Shown in pieces: positions 53,494 through 63,230 of a stretch of 64,000 nt of DNA. Where the stretch lies: NCBI GenBank assembly GCA_002211745.1, contig CP022114.1, forward strand, positions 1,612,001 to 1,676,000. The letters run 5' to 3'. The stretch comes from Kluyvera genomosp. 3. GTDB lineage: Bacteria > Pseudomonadota > Gammaproteobacteria > Enterobacterales > Enterobacteriaceae. Position numbers and translations under genes: made by a program. How positions within the stretch are numbered: position 1 is the stretch's first letter; each line of letters opens with the position of its first letter. The notes under the pieces are model-generated. The model was not told the origin of the DNA. It ran no database searches and saw only the letters and a list, made by a program, of their open reading frames with translations.

Positions 53494-54756
53494 TTAATTA
53501 ATCGCTTCGTGTTTGATTTCCTGGCCTACAGCGTTCTTCTTGTGGCTGTAGCAGGCAGAGAGAGTGAGGGCGGATACGCCGGTAAAGACCAGGGCGATGA
53601 TGCCCATAATCAGATAGGTATGTTCAAAACCGATAGTCTGATAGGCATAACCCGCAGGCGGCGCGACCACGATAGAGCCGACGTAAATCATCGCCTGGTA
53701 GCCCAGCAGGTACATGGTGGCGTTAACGCGTTTGTCGAAATGCTCGGCGATATACTTAAACACCGACACCAGAATCAGCGCGATTTCAATGCCGTATAGC
53801 GGTTTCACCAGGCAGATAATCAGCGGGTCGCTGGTCAGGCCGGAGATAATCAAGCGCAGGCTGATTACCAGCCCGGTGAGCAGCATCCCTGCTTCGCACC
53901 GATGCGATTGATAATGGCGGGCACCAGCATCATGCCGAAGAACTCGGCGGCGGACTGAGCGGTGCTCATATAACCGAACATGGCGTTACCTTCTTCTTTG
54001 GTGGCAAAGAAGGTGACGAAGTAACGGGAGAACTGCTGCTCGGCGATAAACATCATCCACGCCACGCCGGCAATATAGAGCGCAAACATCCAGAATTTGC
54101 GGTTCGCCAGCAGGTGCAGCACGTCGGTAATCACAATCTTATCTTTCGACAGGACGTTGTTTTCCTCCTGGCCGAAATGGTCGACCTTGAGCGTCAGCAG
54201 CACGGCGAACATACACAGCGCCGAGACGCTGCTGATGGCAAAGTTGATTTTAGGCGAGATGTTATAGAGGAAGCCGGAGAACGACGAGGCGGTGGCCCAG
54301 CCAGCGCCGCCCACATGCGGATGCGGCCAAACTCCATGTTGTAGAGGCGGCTGAAGCGGTCAACATAGGACTCTTCCGCCGCGACGCCGGCATACCAGCC
54401 GAGGCTAAAGAACAGCGCGCCGACGATCATGCCGCTGATAAAGTGGCTTTGCAGCAGCGGCAGATAGATCCAGATATAGAAGGGGCCATCAGCGCCGAGA
54501 CAATACAGACAAAATAGAGCAGGTGCTTCTTCATGCCGATTTTGTCCATGATGTAGCCGTACACCGGCTTAATCACCACGGCGAATACGCCGTTCACCGC
54601 AAACACGGTGCCAATATCGACAGCGTCCAGCCCGGCTTTGTCGCCAAGCCAGATGGCGTACAGGCCAAAGCTTGCCGCCCAGGTAAAGGTAAAGAGGAAA
54701 ACAAAGAGACTTAACTTGATATACGCCGAACGAGTCGACTGAATTGTGGTTGTCAT
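53494..54756 (-). CDS. LacY-type oligosaccharide:H+ symporter (three frame breaks)
   Basis: A major facilitator of the oligosaccharide:H+ symporter (LacY/RafB/CscB) group. The N-terminus YIKLSLFVFLFTFTWAASFGLYAIWL and KPVYGYIMDKIGMKKHLLY resemble this group. Restored, the length is 421 residues, close to LacY (417), with 12 hydrophobic segments. Breaks lie near 54482-54485, 54301-54302 and 53887-53889. The ribosome-binding site GGAG is before the ATG. It lies between the DUF2264 and GH88 genes on the same strand and so probably imports their substrate. The substrate itself cannot be read from sequence. Confidence 0.85.
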
Positions 54757-54819
54757 TACGGTCTCCGCCGTGATTCAGAGGTCAGGTTTATACCAGCGTG
54801 AGCGAGTTACCGTTCACGG

Positions 54820-56565
54820 TTAACTGTCGTGTAGCAGGGTCAAACTCCAGCCCTCCGGCAGCGGTCGCGCGGTGCCCAGGTCGGCGCTAACGTAGCAGGC
54901 CAACCAGTGGGTACCGGCGCTCAGCGACGCGGACAGGCAGGGAATATTGGCTGGGGCGGCGTACAGCACATTGCTGTTTGGCGGCGTGGTAACAACAAGC
55001 GGCTGGCGATTGCCGTACAGGTTAACCACCTGGCTGTAATCATCTGCCGTTTGCACAGTGACGGCATCGGCAAGCTGTTCGAGCCGCGTCTGGCGGTGGC
55101 GGTTGGCGGCAAATCCCCTTCGACGCAGTTCAGCGCCCGCGGTGTGTTCACACGGTGAATGCGGATGTGGCCGCTTTCCAGCGGGATGAGCCAACTGGTG
55201 ACTTCGACGTCGTGCCACGGGCGCCACTCGCTGCGTACCCAATGTTGGGTCACTTGCGAACGCTCACACTCGCGGCGGCCGCGATAGTAGTCATCCCCCG
55301 CGCTGAACAGCAGCATGGAATCGACGGCGGCGTGATTCAGCCCATAACGCCCGCGCTCCAGGGTGAAGCCGAACTGGCTGGAATAGGCGAATTTGCAGTA
55401 TTTTTGTTCAAAGTTGACAAAGTTGTTCTTGTCGAACTGACCGGACATCAGCATCCAGGCGTGGCGGTTTTCACTGCTGTGGACGATGATTTGCCCGGCT
55501 TCGGGAATCGGGTGAATTGTTGACAATGCGGGCAGCGCTTCGCACTCGGCTTGCCAGAAGGCGCTCTCTTCCGGTAATGCCAGAATCAGCATCGCCTTCA
55601 GCGCCCAGTACGGTGAACCGGGGCTATTGTAGTCTTCGGCCATAATCAGGTTCGGGTAGGCATAGCCGATCGTAAATAGCCCATCTGCGTCGATAAACGG
55701 CTGCGTCTGCCAGTGCTCCAGATTGCGCAAAATCAACCCTTTGACCACGCCCGGCGTGAAGACGTCCAGCCGGTAAAGGCCACGGCGCTCCAGAAGGCGA
55801 CCTGCACAAAGCGATAGGTCAGGCTACGGCCAAACGGAATGCCCGCGCCGTCGGCAGTGAAGTAATAGCGATAATCCTGGGCAAACTGCTGGGCACGCTG
55901 GCGATAGCGCAGGCAGCGCTCCGGGTCGATATCTTGCATAAAATGGCTGTAGATCAGGCCATAGAAATGGAAGGCGCTGGAGATGTAGTAATCACGCGGT
56001 TTACCTTTACCGTCGCAGTACCAGCCGTTGCCCAGCCAGAAAGGTTCGATGGCGTCGAGATGCCGGTGGATCACCGCCATGTCATATTCACGGCCAACGC
56101 ATTTCAGACCCAGTTGAATCAGCACCGGGAAAAAGTGCCAGTTATTGTCCGGCACGGCGACATCCGCGCTTTGGCTAAGCCAGCGCACGAGGTTATCCTG
56201 TTCCGCGGCGGACAGCGCCTGCCACAGTCCGTTGTTCGGTAGCGCCAGCCCGAGGCCAAATGCGGCCATCTCAACGCAGCGCTGATCGTTATCGCCGACA
56301 TCCCCCAGTAGCCGGGATGCTGCGGGTTACAGCCGTTGCGCACGCCGGTGATGAATTTATCGTGCCACTCCGGCGTTGTGCCGCCGCTAACCAGTGGAAA
56401 CAGCCCCCACAGCAGACGAATAAAACCTTCCATCCCGGCCACCTCGTCCGGGTATTGTGCAGCGGTGTTTCCTGCGTGAAGGCGCGTGCAATCGGCCGAC
56501 AGATGGGGAACGGCTGCCGTAATCCAACGTGTTAATTGTGCACTGTATTCTTGTTTCGTCCGCAT
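54820..56565 (-). CDS. DUF2264 family protein (three frame breaks)
   Basis: Recognised as a DUF2264 protein: helical N-terminal two-thirds with the family-type segment AGMEGFIRLLWGLFPLVSGG and NCWCDGKGKPRDYY-like GWYCDGKGKPRDYYISSAFH, then a beta-rich C-terminal third. No signal peptide or membrane segment, so it acts in the cytoplasm. The biochemical role is unknown to me. Its operon (symporter, GH88) suggests it processes an imported oligosaccharide. The start chosen is ATG 56565, after GGGAT; ATG 56583 is possible. Breaks lie at 56302-56306, about 55769-55772 and 55115-55118. Restored, the length is about 582 residues. First gene of the operon. Confidence 0.75.
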
Positions 56566-56695
56566 GATGAAATCCCGTTTCATATCGTTGATGGCGGACG
56601 AATAATAGGAAGTTGCCCCGTGTGGCAAATGTGATTGCGCTCTTACTTTTACGCATCTCAGGTAATTAAAAATAATTTTATGGCGTATTTTGGCC

Positions 56696-56724
56696 TGAAA
56701 GTTTTACTTCGATGATGAAAGTTT
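56696..56724. promoter_or_regulatory. Direct repeat, candidate AraC-type operator
   Basis: TGAAAGTTT occurs at 56696-56704 and again at 56716-56724, exactly 20 bases apart, in the 187-base gap between the divergent DUF2264 operon and the araC-type gene. Direct half-sites about two helical turns apart are typical of AraC-family activators. A weak CRP-like site (TGTGA-N6-TCTTA) lies at 56630-56645. Confidence 0.5.
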
Positions 56725-56752
56725 AAGTTTATTAACATGCGAGGCAAACGCG

Positions 56753-57628
56753 GTGGCCCACTCCCAGCGAACGGAAGACACGACTTATCTTGAGCTGATC
56801 CATTTCAACGATAAATCGATTTATTTCAATCGTATGCAAAATATGCCGGCCAATTACTATCACTGGCATCAGTGTGCGGAGATTCTCTCGGTGTCGCGTG
56901 GCGTCGGGATTGCGCTGATGGAACACCAGCAGTACACGGTCAAACCGGGTCGCCTGTTTATCTTCCCGCCCGGTAAGCTGCACAAGGTGTACGTCGAGCA
57001 GGATGAACGTAACCTTTATCATCGTACGACCCTGCACTTTAACCCGCTGCTGTTAGAACCGTGGTTACGGGATTTTCCCCGTCAGCAGATGCTGCTGCGC
57101 CAGCTGTGTGGCCGCGGTGAGAAGGCGCGGGTGTTTGATGTGGGCGACCTGCAGCCGGTGATTGAAACGCTGTTGCAGCGCTTTGAAACGTTGACCCATG
57201 AGGAGAGCTGGAGTACCAGCGACAGCGCCTTCCTGATTATGCAGCTGATTAGCCTGCTGCCGCAGCAGGAGCAGGCGACCGGGCATAATACCTTTTCATC
57301 GACCATCATTCGCTGGCTGGAAAATCACTACCACGAACGCTGTTCGCTGGAGGAGATTGCGGCGGTAATGGGCTGTTCGCGCGGACACACCTCGCGGCGT
57401 TTTCATGATGAAACCGGCGGCACGATTCAGGAATATTTGATGATGCGGAGAATTCGTCAGGCTTGCGAATTATTGCTGCATTCACAGCTCTCGGTGCGGG
57501 AAATTGCTGAACGGGTCGGTTTTACCGAATACGCGTGGTTTATTACCTGTTTTCGCAAGAATATGGGCAAAACGCCGTTGCAGTATCGCAAGGCGTATCC
57601 CTACACGCTGCCGGGTGCTGATTTGTAG
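56753..57628 (+). CDS. AraC-family transcriptional regulator
   Basis: A protein of 291 residues. The N-terminal half is a cupin-type sensor domain (NYYHWHQCAEILSVSRG, FIFPPGKLHKVY), the usual sugar-binding part. The C-terminal AraC helix-turn-helix pair covers about 190-285 (CSLEEIAAVMGCSRGHTSRR and LSVREIAERVGFTEYAWF). The start appears to be GTG 56753, 9 bases after GAGG; an ATG at 56737 is in another frame. It is divergent from the DUF2264 operon and is therefore its likely regulator. The frame is intact. Confidence 0.88.
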   Translation: MAHSQRTEDTTYLELIHFNDKSIYFNRMQNMPANYYHWHQCAEILSVSRGVGIALMEHQQYTVKPGRLFIFPPGKLHKVYVEQDERNLYHRTTLHFNPLLLEPWLRDFPRQQMLLRQLCGRGEKARVFDVGDLQPVIETLLQRFETLTHEESWSTSDSAFLIMQLISLLPQQEQATGHNTFSSTIIRWLENHYHERCSLEEIAAVMGCSRGHTSRRFHDETGGTIQEYLMMRRIRQACELLLHSQLSVREIAERVGFTEYAWFITCFRKNMGKTPLQYRKAYPYTLPGADL

Positions 57629-57700
57629 GCCGGATAAGGCGTTTACGCCGCCATCCGGCAGGGTAAGGCAGATTACCGGATGGCGCTGCGCTTATCTACG
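57626..57700. repeat. REP/BIME element
   Basis: Two inverted REP units (GTAGGCCGGATAAGGCGTTT and ACCGGATGGCGCTGCGCTTA in the opposite sense) between the convergent araC-type gene and yeiG. The repeat overlaps the end of both genes by a few bases and marks the right edge of the uronide cluster. Confidence 0.85.
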
Positions 57701-58531
57701 CAAAGAGATGCTCCGCGTGGAACCGCAGATGGTCTTCAATAAAGGAGGCAATAAAGTAATAGCTGTGGTCGTAACCCGGCTGAATACGCAGGGTGAGCGG
57801 CCAGTCTTTCTGCCGCGCGGCTTCGGCAAACACCGCAGGCTGTAGCTGGTCGGCCAGGAATTGATCGTTATCGCCCTGGTCAATGAGTAGCGGAACCGGC
57901 GCTTCAGCGCGGCTTGCCAGCAACAGTTCGGTGCTGTCCCATTCGGCCCAGCGTGCAATATCGTCACCGAGATAGGCGCTAAAGGCTTTCTTTCCCCAGG
58001 GCACACGGCTTGGGTTGACGATGGGGCAAAGGCCGAAGCGCTGCAATATTGACCCGGATTTTTCAGCGCCAGCATTAACGCGCCGTGGCCGCCCATCGAG
58101 TGGCCGCTGATGGCACAGCGTTCACTCACGTTAAACTGTTCCTGAATAAGCGCCGGCAGTTCGTCACGCAGGTAATCGTACATGCAATAGTGGGCGGCCC
58201 ACGGTGCCTGGGTGGCGTTTAAGTAGAAGCCAGCACCCTGGCCAAGATCGTAAGCGGCATCGTTAGCCACGCCTTCGCCACGTGGGCTGGTATCCGGCAT
58301 GACCAGCACAATACCCAATTCTGCGGCAACACGCTGCGCGCCCGCTTTGGTGGTGAAGTTCTCGTCGTTGCAGGTCAGACCGGACAGCCAGTACAGCACT
58401 GGCGGCGGCGTTTTTTTGCCTTCCGGTGGCAAAAACAGGCTGAACGTCATCGGGCAGTTCAGCGTGGTGGAATGGTGCTGCCAGCGCTGCTGCCAGCCGC
58501 CATAACAGCGGTGCTCTTCAAGCATTTCCAT
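57696..58531 (-). CDS. yeiG: S-formylglutathione hydrolase YeiG (one frame break)
   Basis: A serine hydrolase of the esterase D family that hydrolyses S-formylglutathione in formaldehyde detoxification. It starts [19 protein letters not shown]. The nucleophile Ser is in [10 protein letters not shown], and the catalytic His near the end is in [12 protein letters not shown] is lost at 58023-58026 (GGGG on the plus strand), within [15 protein letters not shown]. Restored, the length is 278 residues, equal to E. coli. Confidence 0.94.
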
Positions 58532-58669
58532 GCGGGCTCCTCGCGGTTTTGGTCAGAATTAATAGTCCCATCATACAGATAATTCATCGCTGGTGAGTAA
58601 CTTTCACTTCCGCATAACATTTACATGTTGCATCATAAAGATAACTTTACATTCACATTTGAGGCTTTC

Positions 58670-59801
58670 ATGCCGGTACGAATTGCGCTCAGCGGCTTTC
58701 TGGTGCTAGTGGCAACGATGGGGATTGGGCGCTTTGCTTTTACGCCTCAGGTGCCGCTGATGATTGCGGAAGGTGAGCTGACGCTGACCAGCGCCGGGCT
58801 GGTGGCGGCGCTTAACTATCTGGGTTACCTGGTGGGCGCCTGGGATGCCATGCGGACCCATCGCGGCGTTGAGGCCCGACTGTATCTTGGCATCATTGGT
58901 GCGGTGGCGCTGACCTTTCTATCCGCGTTGGCGGATAACGCCTGGCTGCACGGTGCGCTACGTTTTGTTATCGGCTGCATGAGCGGCTGGTCGATGGTGC
59001 TGACGGCGGCATGGGTGAATGAACGGCTGGCGCACTATGCCAGGCCGGGGCTCAGTGCGGCGGTGTTTGCCGGGCCGGGGCGGGGATCGCGATAAGCGGC
59101 CTGCTGGCGTATTTATTCATGCGCAGGCGCTGAGCGCGGCGGCGGGCTGGCAGCTGTACGGCGTGCTGGCGCTGCTGCTGGTGGCGTTGATTGGCCGCTG
59201 GTTGCCGCGGCCCGGCGAACTGCACCGTAGCGGCGAAAAGCCGGAACCATTAACCTTAACCCGTAACCTGAAGCGGCTGGTGTGGAGCTACAGCCTGGCG
59301 GGCTTTGGCTATATTCTGCCTGCCACCTTCTTATCGCAAATGGCCAGCCAGCGTTTTCCGGACAGCCTGTTTGCTCAGTTTATCTGGCCGGTATTTGGCC
59401 TCGCGGGGGCAACAGGGATTGCGCTGAGTATTGCTACGCGTGGCCTGGGTCACACGCACCAGCGGTTGGCGATAGTATTGTGGCTGCAGGGCGTCGGCGT
59501 GCTGGCCGCCTGGCTGCTGCCGGGGATGAGCGGGCTGGTTGTCGGCGCGCTGCTGGTTGGCGGCGGATTCCTCGCGGCGGTACAACTCTCTCTGCTTTAT
59601 GGCCGCGAGCTGGCGCCAAATCACGCCCGCTATATGGCCGGGCTGCTGACCACCGGCTATGCCGTCGGGCAACTGATTGGGCCAATGACTTCGGCGCTCT
59701 CGACCTGGCTGACCCAGCGACTGGAGCCCGCGCTGGGGATTGCTGCGGTTGCGCTGCTGATCGGTGGCGCGCTGGTCTGGCGTCCGCAGCCTGAAAGGTA
59801 A
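58670..59801 (+). CDS. YbfB/YjiJ-family MFS transporter (two frame breaks)
   Basis: An inner-membrane MFS permease of the YbfB/YjiJ group; its substrate is unknown. ATG 58670 follows GAGG and gives [29 protein letters not shown], the family start; an in-frame extension to 58625 lacks a ribosome-binding site. Breaks lie at 59077-59080 (G run, within [14 protein letters not shown]) and 59112-59114, where a T run (TTTT) seems shortened, the only non-G/C case. Restored, the length is 377 residues. It lies between yeiG and folE, where K-12 has no such gene. Confidence 0.8.
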
Positions 59802-59863
59802 GAACGATTGCAATAATTATCGCGACGAATACTGGATTCTGTGCGTCGCCTCACGCACAATGA

Positions 59864-59878
59864 GTGCAAACTTTGCAC
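59864..59878. promoter_or_regulatory. Perfect palindrome upstream of folE
   Basis: GTGCAAA-C-TTTGCAC, seven-base arms around one base, 38 bases before the folE start. A further GTGCAC lies 11 bases downstream. The regulator is unidentified. Confidence 0.4.
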
Positions 59879-59916
59879 CGACAAAAGCAAAGTGCACACC
59901 TGCAGGAGAAATAATA

Positions 59917-60584
59917 ATGTCATCACTGAGTAAAGAAGCGGTCCTGGTACACGAAGCGTTGGTCGCCCGTGGTCTGGAAACCCCGCTGCGCCCACCGGTG
60001 CGCGAAATGGATAATGAAACCCGTAAGCGCCTGATTACCGGACATATGACTGAGATCATGCAGTTGCTGAATCTCGATTTAAGTGATGACAGTCTGATGG
60101 AAACGCCGCGCCGCATCGCCAAAATGTATGTGGACGAGATTTTCTCTGGTCTGGATTACGCCAATTTCCCGAAAATTACCGTCATTGAAAACAAAATGAA
60201 GGTCGACGAAATGGTGACCGTGCGCGATATCACGCTAACCAGTACCTGCGAACACCACTTTGTGACCATTGATGGTAAGGCGACCGTCGCCTATATCCGA
60301 AAGATTCGGTGATTGGCCTGTCGAAAATTAACCGTATCGTGCAGTTTTTCGCTCAGCGCCCACAGGTGCAGGAGCGTTTAACGCAGCAAATCCTGACTGC
60401 GCTGCAAACGCTGCTGGGGACCAACAACGTGGCGGTCTCCATTGACGCGGTGCACTACTGCGTGAAAGCGCGCGGCATTCGCGATGCCACCAGCGCGACC
60501 ACGACCACGTCGCTCGGCGGTCTGTTCAAGTCTAGCCAGAACACCCGCCAGGAGTTCTTGCGCGCGGTGCGTCACCACAACTAA
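59917..60584 (+). CDS. folE: GTP cyclohydrolase I (one frame break)
   Basis: The first enzyme of folate biosynthesis, converting GTP to dihydroneopterin triphosphate. The start at 59917 ([20 protein letters not shown]) follows GGAG. The zinc site lies in [12 protein letters not shown], with a Cys in HYCVKARGI. One C is lost at 60297-60298, within [13 protein letters not shown]. Restored, the length is 222 residues, the same as E. coli. The gene is essential, so the break must be an artefact. yeiB follows by 20 bases. Confidence 0.96.
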
Positions 60585-60604
60585 TACATCAGCGGAGCAG
60601 GGAC

Positions 60605-61760
60605 ATGGAGAGAAACGTCACGCTGGATTTTATTCGTGGCGTTGCCATTCTGGGGATTCTGCTGCTGAACATCAGCGCCTTCGGCTTGCCGAAGGCCGCC
60701 TATCTTAACCCGGCCTGGTACGGCGAGGTCACCTCGCGCGATGCCTGGACGTGGGCCATTCTCGATCTCTTTGCTCAGGTCAAATTCCTGACGCTCTTTG
60801 CGCTCCTGTTTGGCGCCGGGCTCCAGCTACTGCTACCGCGCGGTTCACGTTGGATCCAAAGCCGCTTAACGCTGTTGGCGCTGCTGGGCTTTATCCATGC
60901 GTTGCTGTTTTGGGACGGTGATATTCTGCTGGCCTACGCGCTGGTAGGGCTTATCTGTTGGCGGCTGGTGCGTGACGCGGGGAAGTCAAAGCGTTGTTTA
61001 ATACCGGCGTGATGCTCTATGTCGTCGGCGTAGCCGTGCTGATCCTGCTGGGGTTGATTGCCGACAGCGGCCAGAGCCGTTCATGGGTGCCGGATGCTTC
61101 CAGTCTGCTGTATGAACACTACTGGAAGCTGAACGGCGGGCTGGAGGCGTTCAGCAATCGCGCTGATATGTTATCCGCTAACCTGCTGGCGCTGGGCGCG
61201 CAGTACGGTTGGCAGCTGGCGGGCATGATGCTGATGGGGGCGGCACTGATGCGCTGCGGCTGGCTGAAAGGGCAGTTCAGCCTGCGCCACTACCGCCGCT
61301 GCGCGGCTGTCTGTATTCCGCTCGGCATGGTGATTAATCTGCCAGCCATTGCCGCGCAGTGGCATCTCGGCTGGGACTACCGCTGGTGCGCTTTCTTGTT
61401 ACAGGTCCGCGGGAAATCAGCGCACCCATCCAGACACTGGGCTATGCGGCGCTGGCCTATGGCTACTGGCCGCAAATCAGCCGTTCTAAACTTGCTGCAG
61501 CCGTTGTCTGCGTGGGCCGTATGGCGCTCACTAACTATCTGCTGCAAACGCTCATCTGCACTACGCTCTTCTATCATTTCGGTCTGTTTATGGAATTCGA
61601 TCGCCTGACGTTGCTGGCTTTCGTGGTTCCTGTCTGGCTGGTCAACCTCGTCTTTTCCGTGCTGTGGCTGCGTCGCTTCCGTCAGGGGCCGGTGGAATGG
61701 CTATGGCGGCAGTTGACGGCAAAAGCCGCTGGTGTTTCATTCCGCAATACATTTAGATAA
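60605..61760 (+). CDS. yeiB: YeiB, DUF418/DUF1624-type membrane protein (two frame breaks)
   Basis: A polytopic inner-membrane protein related to acyltransferase-like DUF418 proteins; the function is unknown. It starts MERNVTLDFIRGVAILGIL. The conserved C-terminal region is GRMALTNYLLQTLICTTLFYHFG. Breaks lie at 60979-60982 and 61407-61408 (within LLQVPREISAPIQTLG). Restored, the length is 385 residues, identical to E. coli. Probably co-transcribed with folE, and followed by galS, as in E. coli. Confidence 0.92.
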
Positions 61761-61792
61761 CGATCGAGATCACAACCATTAACAAAATGGAT

Positions 61793-61804
61793 GTAACCGT
61801 TTCC
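61793..61804. promoter_or_regulatory. GalR/GalS operator upstream of galS
   Basis: GTAACCGTTTCC within ATGTAACCGTTTCCA, matching the GalR/GalS operator family. It lies 113 bases before the galS start and suits autoregulation. Confidence 0.7.
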
Positions 61805-61917
61805 AGGCGTGTGACCGCCCTCACGTAGTTGCCGCCAGCTCGCTGCCAGAATAGCGCATCTTGATGGACCCAGGAGGTGTCACGTGAACTGCAGCACTAT
61901 TCAATCGGGCGGTGAGT

Positions 61918-62939
61918 ATGGTCACCATTCGTGATGTCGCGCGCCAGGCTGGCGTTTCCGTTGCTACCGTCTCCCGGGTGCTGAACAACAGCGCACTGGT
62001 AAGCCAGGATACCCGCGAGGCAGTGATGAAAGCGGTTGCCGCGTTAGGTTATCGGCCAAACGCCAACGCGCAGGCGCTGGCCACCCAGGTCAGTGATACC
62101 ATTGGTGTGGTGGTGATGGACGTCTCCGATGCTTTCTTCGGGCGCTGGTGAAAGCGGTTGATACAGTGGCCCAGCAGTATCAAAAAAATGTACTGATTGG
62201 CAACAGCTATCATGAAGCGGACAAAGAACGTAACGCCATTGAAGTGTTGATACGTCAGCGCTGTAGCGCGCTGATCGTCCATTCAAAAGCGTTAAGCGAT
62301 CGGGAGTTGAGCGAGTTTATGGCTCAGATGCCCGGCATGGTGCTGATTAATCGTATCGTCCCCGGCTATGCGCACCGCTGTGTTTGCCTCGACAACGTCA
62401 GTGGCGCGTTGATGGGCACCCGAATGCTGCTCAATCATGGCCATCAGCGTATCGGCTACCTGGCCTCCAGTCACAACATCGAAGATGACGACATGCGCCG
62501 GGAAGGGTGGGCGCGAGCCTTACTGGAACAGGGCATCGTGGCGCCGGACAGCTGGGTTGGCACCGGGACGCCAGATATGCAGGGCGGTGAGGCGGCAATG
62601 GTTGAACTGCTCGGGCGCAACGCCGGACTGACGGCGGTTTTTGCGTATAACGATAACATGGCCGCCGGGGCGCTAAGCGCGCTCAAAGATAACGGTATTG
62701 CGGTGCCGCAGCAGGTTTCGGTGATTGGTTTTGATGATATCCCGATTGCGCGCTATACCGATCCTCAACTCACCACCGTGCGCTATCCGATTGTTTCTAT
62801 GGCAAAACAAGCCACTGAACTGGCGCTGCTCGGCGCTGCCGGGAAGCTTGACGGTGACGCTACGCATTGTTTTATGCCGACCCTGGTTCGCCGCCACTCG
62901 GTGGCTCAGCGGCAATTTGTGCATCCCATCACGAACTAA
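61918..62939 (+). CDS. galS: GalS, isorepressor of the mgl/gal regulon (one frame break)
   Basis: A LacI-family repressor that senses galactose and controls mglBAC. The helix-turn-helix lies at the N-terminus ([21 protein letters not shown]). The periplasmic-binding-protein-like effector domain includes [16 protein letters not shown] and [15 protein letters not shown] is lost at 62140-62142, within SDAFFGALVKAVD. Restored, the length is 340 residues, against 346 in E. coli. I chose ATG 61918; an in-frame GTG two codons earlier is possible. Confidence 0.94.
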
Positions 62940-62951
62940 ATTGTTAATCCT

Positions 62952-63012
62952 ATGTAACCGTTTTCAATCTGTGAGTAAATTCACAGATTGTTAACATCGC
63001 GATGGCTATAGT
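62952..63012 (+). promoter_or_regulatory. mglB promoter: GalS operator and CRP site
   Basis: A GalR/GalS-type operator (TATGTAACCGTTTTCA, about 62951-62966) abuts a near-perfect CRP site, TGTGA-GTAAAT-TCACA (62970-62985). A -10 TATAGT lies at 63007-63012. The CRP centre is about 41 bases before the expected start point, the class II position. The 290-base gap up to mglB otherwise holds only leader sequence. Confidence 0.8.
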
Positions 63013-63230
63013 GGCAGCGTTTATCAGGCTGAAACATGATGTAACGGTGATTAATCACTTTTTATAGCGTAGACCAGCTGCAAACACAGAATAAATCGTA
63101 CTCTGGATCGTTACTCAACACGGAAGAACAAATTTTGATCAGTGAATTTCGTCGGGTGGTAACATTCCATTAACCATGCCCGCCGACTATTTTCACCCGT
63201 ACTACCCTGCATAATAAAACCGGAGATACC

